NCBI GenBank assembly: GCA_016719135.1
Contig: JADKAV010000023.1
Span: forward strand, 1 to 57,074
DNA from: Micrococcales bacterium
Lineage (GTDB): Bacteria > Actinomycetota > Actinomycetes > S36-B12 > UBA10799
Length of the DNA stretch: 57,074 nucleotides
Direction: 5' to 3'
Part shown: piece after piece, positions 52,568-57,074 of the stretch
Numbering within the stretch: the stretch's first letter is position 1
How the letters are laid out: each line of letters starts with the position of its first letter
The notes under the pieces: generated by a model
Told to the model about the DNA's origin: nothing
Database searches by the model: none
Seen by the model: only the letters and a program-made list of their open reading frames with translations
Program-made: the position numbers and the translations under genes

Positions 52568-54529
52568 ATGAAGCGCTTGGCGCGTGGGCCGTTGTTGTGG
52601 ATTCTGCTGGCGGTGCTGTTGGTGCTGCTCGGCAGCAGCCTGGTGTCCGGCGTGGGCGGAACCAAGGATGTCGACACCTGGCAGGCGGTCGACTACATCG
52701 AGCAGAACCAGGCCAAGCAAGCCACTCTGGTAGACCGTGAGCAGCGTATCGAGCTGACCCTGCAGGACGGTACCGAAGTCAGGTCGGAGTACATCACCGG
52801 GCAGGGCATCGAACTGCAGAACCAGTTGCAGGCCAAGAAGGACGCCGGTCAGCTGCCTGATGGCTACACCGTGGACGTCCCCCGGGACAACATCCTGGTG
52901 ACATTGCTGGTCTCCCTGCTGCCCGTCATCCTCATCGTGGGTCTGTTGTTCTTCTTCATGTCGCAGATGCAGGGCGGCGGCTCGCGGATCATGAACTTCG
53001 GTAAGTCGAAGGCCAAGATCATCTCCAAGGACATGCCGCAGACGACATTCGCCGATGTGGCCGGTGCCGACGAGGCCAAGGAAGAACTCGAGGAGATCAA
53101 GGAGTTCTTGGCGCAACCGGCCAAGTTCCAGGCCGTGGGGGCCAAAATTCCAAAGGGCGTGCTGCTCTATGGCCCGCCGGGTACCGGCAAGACCCTGCTC
53201 GCCCGGGCCGTGGCCGGTGAAGCCGGCGTGCCGTTCTACTCGATCTCCGGATCGGACTTCGTGGAGATGTTCGTCGGGGTGGGAGCATCCCGGGTGCGCG
53301 ACCTCTTCGAGCAGGCCAAGGCCAACGCGCCGGCCATCGTTTTCGTCGATGAGATCGACGCCGTGGGCCGGCACCGCGGAGCGGGACTCGGCGGTGGACA
53401 TGACGAGCGTGAGCAGACCCTGAACCAGTTGCTCGTGGAGATGGACGGCTTCGATGTCTCCGGCGGCGTCATCCTGATCGCGGCGACCAACCGCCCGGAC
53501 ATCCTCGACCCGGCTCTGCTGCGGCCCGGCCGGTTCGACCGCCAGATCGCCGTCGAGCGCCCGGACCTCAAGGGCCGCGAGGAGATCCTCAAGGTCCACA
53601 TCAAAGGCAAGCCGATCGCACCCGGCATCGACCTGATGAACATTGCCCGGCGGACGCCCGGTTTCACCGGTGCGGACCTGGCCAACGTGCTCAACGAGGC
53701 CGCCTTGCTCACCGCGCGCGAAGGTCACACCCTGATCACTCCGGAGGCGGTGGACGAGGCGATCGACCGCGTGGTGGCCGGGCCGCAGAAGCGCTCACGG
53801 TTGATGAACGAGGCCGAGAAGCGGATCACCGCCTACCACGAGGGCGGCCACGCTTTGGTCGCGGCCGCGTTGCCGAACAGCGACCCGGTGCACAAGATCA
53901 CGATTCTGCCTCGGGGCAGGGCGTTGGGCTACACGATGGTCCTGCCGGACGAGGAGAAGTACTCGACCACCCGCAACGAGATGCTCGATCAGTTGTCGTA
54001 CATGCTCGGCGGGCGTGCGGCCGAGGAGATGGTCTTCCACGACCCGACCACCGGTGCGTCCAACGACATCGAGAAGGCGACCGCGGTGGCCCGCGCGATG
54101 GTCACCCAGTACGGCATGACCGAGCGGCTCGGAGCCATCCGTTACGGCCAGGAGAACAACGAGGTGTTCCTGGGCCGTGACATGGGCCACGTGCGCGATT
54201 ACTCCGAGGAGATCGCGGCAGCCATCGACGAAGAGGTCCGCTCCTTGATCGAACAGGCGCATCAGGAGGCCTACGAGGTCCTGTTCGACAATCGAGAGAT
54301 CCTCGACAGACTCGTCGTGGAACTGCTGGAGAAGGAGACCCTGGACAAGGAGCAGGTGGCCGGCATCTTCTCCGAATTGCGGTTGCGGCAGGCTCGACCG
54401 GCCTGGACCGGTTCGGCTCGCCGCCGCCCGCACGAGCGTGGTCCGGTGGACTACCCGGCGGGCTCGAACGGCAACGGGTCCGGATCCGGATCGAGTGCAG
54501 GTCTGCCGATTCCTGACCCGCCGGCCTGA
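52568..54529 (+). CDS. ftsH: ATP-dependent zinc metalloprotease FtsH
   Basis: 653 residues from ATG 52568, with AAGGAG seven bases upstream; ATG 52562 is too close to that site. Two helices flank a periplasmic-type domain (PLLWILLAVLLVLLGSSLV near the start; ILVTLLVSLLPVILIVGLLF near 110-130). The AAA domain has GPPGTGKT, FVDEIDAVGRHRG and SRH residues in RPGRFDRQI. The zinc motif HEGGH follows, with the third ligand Asp in NDIEKAT. The protein degrades membrane and short-lived soluble proteins. The C-terminus is a low-complexity Gly/Ser tail ending SAGLPIPDPPA. Followed by folE after 157 bases. Confidence 0.97.
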   Translation: MKRLARGPLLWILLAVLLVLLGSSLVSGVGGTKDVDTWQAVDYIEQNQAKQATLVDREQRIELTLQDGTEVRSEYITGQGIELQNQLQAKKDAGQLPDGYTVDVPRDNILVTLLVSLLPVILIVGLLFFFMSQMQGGGSRIMNFGKSKAKIISKDMPQTTFADVAGADEAKEELEEIKEFLAQPAKFQAVGAKIPKGVLLYGPPGTGKTLLARAVAGEAGVPFYSISGSDFVEMFVGVGASRVRDLFEQAKANAPAIVFVDEIDAVGRHRGAGLGGGHDEREQTLNQLLVEMDGFDVSGGVILIAATNRPDILDPALLRPGRFDRQIAVERPDLKGREEILKVHIKGKPIAPGIDLMNIARRTPGFTGADLANVLNEAALLTAREGHTLITPEAVDEAIDRVVAGPQKRSRLMNEAEKRITAYHEGGHALVAAALPNSDPVHKITILPRGRALGYTMVLPDEEKYSTTRNEMLDQLSYMLGGRAAEEMVFHDPTTGASNDIEKATAVARAMVTQYGMTERLGAIRYGQENNEVFLGRDMGHVRDYSEEIAAAIDEEVRSLIEQAHQEAYEVLFDNREILDRLVVELLEKETLDKEQVAGIFSELRLRQARPAWTGSARRRPHERGPVDYPAGSNGNGSGSGSSAGLPIPDPPA

Positions 54530-54686
54530 GCCGCGGATCCCGCAGGTTCACCGTCGACTGTCCTAGGGCAGTCAGCGGTCTCGCACAGTCGCCGATCGTG
54601 GCCCCCGATGCGATTGCCCCCGACGTCCGAGCAGGGCTGAAGCACCCCGCCGGGCGCAAGCCGCGGAATTGCCCCAAACTGGACGA

Positions 54687-55289
54687 ATGACCGATCCGAT
54701 CAGTCTGCCCGACCGAGAGATACCGCTGTTCGACTCCGAGCGTGCCGAAGCGGCGATCCGTGAGTTGCTCTACGCCGTGGGTGAGGACCCCGGCCGCGAC
54801 GGACTCAAGGACACGCCGGCTCGCGTGGCCCGCATGTACGCCGAGGTGTTCGCCGGAATGCGCCAGGGACCCGAAGAGGTTCTCACCACCACGTTCGACC
54901 TGGCCCACGACGAACTCGTGCTCGTGCGCGACATCGAACTGTGGAGTCACTGCGAACACCACTTGGTTCCGTTCTTCGGCAAAGCCCACGTGGGCTACAT
55001 CCCCGCCGACGACGGCCGGATCACCGGTTTGAGCAAACTGGCGCGACTGGTCGACGTGTATGCCAAGCGCCCGCAGGTGCAGGAACGCCTGACAACCCAG
55101 ATCGCCGATGCGCTGCAGGGCATCCTGCAACCCCGCGGGGTGATCGTGGTCATTGAGTGTGAGCACCTGTGCATGGCCATGCGAGGCATCCGCAAACCGG
55201 GATCGACCACCACCACCAGTGCCGTGCGCGGGCAGTTGCGCGATTCGGCCACCCGGGCGGAAGCGATGTCACTTATCCTCGGTCGGTGA
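54687..55289 (+). CDS. folE: GTP cyclohydrolase I
   Basis: 200 residues from ATG 54687. The opening motifs GLKDTPARVARMYAEVFAGM and then IELWSHCEHHLVPFFGKAHV carry the zinc ligands (Cys and His of HCEHH), with the third ligand in VVIECEHLCMAMRG. GLSKLARLVDVYAKRPQVQE is the substrate-pocket helix. Converts GTP to dihydroneopterin triphosphate, the first step of folate synthesis. The stop overlaps the folP GTG (GTGA), giving a coupled folEPBK unit. The TTG at 54669 adds six residues and is less likely. Confidence 0.96.
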   Translation: MTDPISLPDREIPLFDSERAEAAIRELLYAVGEDPGRDGLKDTPARVARMYAEVFAGMRQGPEEVLTTTFDLAHDELVLVRDIELWSHCEHHLVPFFGKAHVGYIPADDGRITGLSKLARLVDVYAKRPQVQERLTTQIADALQGILQPRGVIVVIECEHLCMAMRGIRKPGSTTTTSAVRGQLRDSATRAEAMSLILGR

Positions 55290-56092
55290 CCATCGTCATC
55301 GGGGTGCTCAATGTCACCCCCGATTCCTTCAGCGACGGCGGTCGGTACGAAAGCCCGGCCTCGGCCGTCGAAGCCGGGGTGGGCATGGTTGCCGACGGAG
55401 CCAGTTGGGTGGACGTGGGTGGTGAATCCACGCGTCCGGGTGCCGAACGGGTGTCGCTGGAGACGGAGCTCGAGAGGGTCGTTCCCGTCGTCGCCGCGCT
55501 GGCGTCCGAGGGTGTGGCCGTGAGCATCGACACCACGCGGGCCCCGGTTGCGCGGGCCTGCGTCGCTGCGGGTGCGCGGATGGTCAACGATGTGAGCGGG
55601 GGCCTGGCGGACCCTTCGATGCTGGCCACCGTCGCGGAACTCGACGTCGACTACGTGGCTATGCATTGGCGAGCGCAATCCGCCCAGATGGACGCGTTCA
55701 CCCACTACACCGACGTGGTCGAGGAGGTGTGCGAGGCCTTGGAACAACGGCTCGCCGCGTGCGTCGAGGCCGGCATCGCCGCGGACCGGGTGATCCTCGA
55801 TCCAGGTCTGGGCTTCGCCAAACAGGTCCACCACAACTGGGAGCTGCTCGCGGGTCTGCCACGCCTGGTGGGAATCGGTCCGCGGGTGCTGATCGGCGCC
55901 TCGCGCAAGCGCTTTCTCGGCGCTCTACTCGCGGTGGACACGGTGGCGCGGCCCGAGACGCAGCGCGATGTTGCAACGGCCGCGGTCAGCGCGCTGGCTG
56001 CCACGCGCGGGGTCTGGGGCGTGCGGGTCCATGATGTTCTTGGGAGTTGCGACGCGGTGAAGGTCGCGGCCGCATGGCAGGAGGCCACATGA
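55286..56092 (+). CDS. folP: dihydropteroate synthase
   Basis: 268 residues from a GTG that overlaps the folE stop. IGVLNVTPDSFSDGGRY is the hallmark opening, then WVDVGGESTRPGAERV, SIDTTRAPVARA, MVNDVSGG, DPGLGFAKQVHHNWELLAGL and GASRKRFLGAL. Every catalytic loop is present. Joins p-aminobenzoate to dihydropterin pyrophosphate and is the sulfonamide target. The usual leader before the first strand is short, but complete for this class. Its stop overlaps folB (ATGA). Confidence 0.96.
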   Translation: MTIVIGVLNVTPDSFSDGGRYESPASAVEAGVGMVADGASWVDVGGESTRPGAERVSLETELERVVPVVAALASEGVAVSIDTTRAPVARACVAAGARMVNDVSGGLADPSMLATVAELDVDYVAMHWRAQSAQMDAFTHYTDVVEEVCEALEQRLAACVEAGIAADRVILDPGLGFAKQVHHNWELLAGLPRLVGIGPRVLIGASRKRFLGALLAVDTVARPETQRDVATAAVSALAATRGVWGVRVHDVLGSCDAVKVAAAWQEAT

Positions 56093-56442
56093 GCGACACC
56101 ATCAGCATCCTGGGGATCCGGGCCCGGGGTAAGCACGGGGTTCTGGCTTTCGAGCAGGAGATCGGGCAGCCGTTCGTAGTGGATGTCGAGATGGCAGTGG
56201 ACACGCGGACGGCAGCCGCCGATGACGACCTTGCTGCGACGGTGGACTACGGGGCTGTGAGTACCGAGGTGGTCCGGATCATCACCGGCCCCGCCTTCCA
56301 ACTGATCGAGACGCTCGCGGCGAAGATCGCCGAACGGATCAAAGAGTTCCCCGGGGTGGAGCAGGTGACCGTGACCGTGCACAAGCCGTTCGCGCCGGTG
56401 ACGGAGATCTTCGAGGACGTGACACTGCGGATCACGCGATGA
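56089..56442 (+). CDS. folB: dihydroneopterin aldolase
   Basis: 117 residues from ATG 56089, overlapping the folP stop. ILGIRARGKHGVLAFEQEIG opens the family, VDYGAVSTEVVRIITG and FQLIETLAAKIAERI give the central helix with the conserved Glu, and VTVTVHKPFAPV near the end has the catalytic Lys. Cleaves dihydroneopterin to 6-hydroxymethyl-dihydropterin, upstream of FolK and FolP. Compact size is standard. Confidence 0.96.
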   Translation: MSDTISILGIRARGKHGVLAFEQEIGQPFVVDVEMAVDTRTAAADDDLAATVDYGAVSTEVVRIITGPAFQLIETLAAKIAERIKEFPGVEQVTVTVHKPFAPVTEIFEDVTLRITR

Positions 56443-56494
56443 GCAGACGGGTGTGCGGTCGCCGCCATCGTGTTGCCCGCCCGAGCAACCGCCC

Positions 56495-56992
56495 ATGACC
56501 AGGGTGGCTCTGTCGTTGGGCGCGAACCTCGGGGACCGGGTTGCGGCCCTTCAGCATGCCGTGGACGTGCTGTCCGGCCTGGGCGAGATCGTGGGACTGT
56601 CGGACGTGTACGAGACCGATCCTGTGGGGGGCCCGGAGCAACCGGAGTATTACAACGCCGTGGTCGTCGTGGAGACGGACGCATCTGCTCAGCAGGTACT
56701 GGCCGCAGCCCACCGTGCCGAACAGGGCAAGGACCGCACCCGCGAGGTCCGCTGGGGTCCGCGCACCCTTGACGTCGACGTGCTGGCTTTTGGTGATCGC
56801 GTCAGCGACGATCCGGACCTGACATTGCCGCATCCTCGTGCGACTCAGCGCGCTTTTGTCATGATCCCTTGGGCGCAAGCGGACCCGCAGTTCGTGCTCC
56901 CGGACGGCCGTTCGGTTGTCGCGGTGCGCGACGCGATGCCCGATGAAGGAGTTCGACCTCTCGGGCGGTTGCTGCGTACAGTGGAACGGTGA
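56495..56992 (+). CDS. folK: 6-hydroxymethyl-7,8-dihydropterin pyrophosphokinase
   Basis: 165 residues from ATG 56495 (MTRVALSLGANLGDRVAALQ, a canonical start). VYETDPVGGPEQPEYYNAVV is the substrate-side motif and RWGPRTLDVDVLAFGD carries the R-x-x-RTLDxD ATP/Mg signature. DLTLPHPRATQRAFVMIPWA is the late motif. Phosphorylates the pterin before FolP. It starts 52 bases after folB, the only gap in the fol set. An ATG overlapping the folB stop at 56439 is in another frame and gives no family residues. Confidence 0.94.
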   Translation: MTRVALSLGANLGDRVAALQHAVDVLSGLGEIVGLSDVYETDPVGGPEQPEYYNAVVVVETDASAQQVLAAAHRAEQGKDRTREVRWGPRTLDVDVLAFGDRVSDDPDLTLPHPRATQRAFVMIPWAQADPQFVLPDGRSVVAVRDAMPDEGVRPLGRLLRTVER

Positions 56993-57074
56993 CTCCCACC
57001 AGTGCCCGACTGCTGATCACCCTCGGTGTCGTCAGTGCAGTGGCGGGTTGGGTGCTCGCCGACCTCGTGGACGA
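56989..57074 (+). CDS. DUF3180 membrane protein, truncated by the window edge
   Basis: The GTG at 56989 overlaps the folK stop (GTGA). The visible start MTPTSARLLITLGVVSAVAG, continuing WVLADLVD, is one membrane helix like the opening of DUF3180 proteins. Those genes follow folK in most actinobacteria, so the synteny supports the call. Only 28 residues are in the window. Confidence 0.75.
   Translation, partial: MTPTSARLLITLGVVSAVAGWVLADLVD

Noticed and set aside
51893..53728. A 611-residue minus-strand frame across Repeat D and ftsH
   Set aside because: It is opposite ftsH and runs through repeats; no recognisable motif.

Overview
The window is high-GC DNA from an actinobacterium (Actinomycetes). 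The strongest evidence is the right end, with the order zinc metalloprotease - tilS - hpt - ftsH - folE - folP - folB - folK - DUF3180, which is typical of that class. Frequent GTG starts, ATGA/GTGA stop-start overlaps, PafB/PafC-like WYL regulators, a DUF2510 protein and a DUF222/HNH (13E12-type) gene agree. I cannot name a genus. No rRNA, tRNA or CRISPR array was seen.

Layout. 1-3.7 kb: two tandem patatin-like lipases, a DUF2252 protein and an HdeD-like membrane protein. 3.7-5.1 kb: a complete IS30-family element whose right end overlaps the apparent stop codon of a damaged gene. 5.7-8.8 kb: an ABC half-transporter and an exported protein of unknown role. 8.9-12.6 kb: a membrane and metal-type cluster (PepSY protein, small membrane protein, DUF318-type permease, TIGR03943 protein). 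12.6-16.4 kb: DUF2277, acyl-CoA dehydrogenase, DUF389, META and YCII-like genes. 16.4-18.3 kb: cysE and cysK, which convert serine to cysteine. 18.4-20.4 kb: a minus-strand operon of pterin dehydratase and two WYL regulators. 20.5-29.2 kb: a membrane-anchored alpha/beta hydrolase, VOC protein, DUF2510 protein, TypA, a small exported protein and a CHASE-GGDEF-EAL c-di-GMP enzyme. 29.3-36.9 kb: a membrane protein with a PI-PLC-like domain, a GH13 alpha-glucosidase with two DUF202 proteins, an acyltransferase-3 protein and small genes. 37.1-40.8 kb: an AmmeMemoRadiSam operon (amrS, amrB, amrA) with an acyl-CoA ligase-like gene inserted. 40.8-50.4 kb: mixed metabolic and transport genes and the DUF222/HNH gene. 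50.4 kb to the end: tRNA modification, purine salvage, FtsH and folate synthesis.

Two features cut across the gene list. First, intergenic regions hold several repeat families: a 70-bp unit at 22.1-22.5 kb, a 205-bp unit at 31.4-32.0 kb, a 137-bp unit at 52.0-52.3 kb and a single element at 36.94 kb. All are built around short motifs in inverted orientation, although the motif differs between families. A 44-46-bp array of six copies at 42.6-42.9 kb precedes the DUF222/HNH gene. Second, many reading frames between 0 and 20 kb, and the gene at 43-44 kb, are broken by single-base shifts, often in G or C runs, while 20-42 kb and 44-57 kb look clean. I read most of these as local sequence error rather than true decay, but cannot prove it from the sequence.
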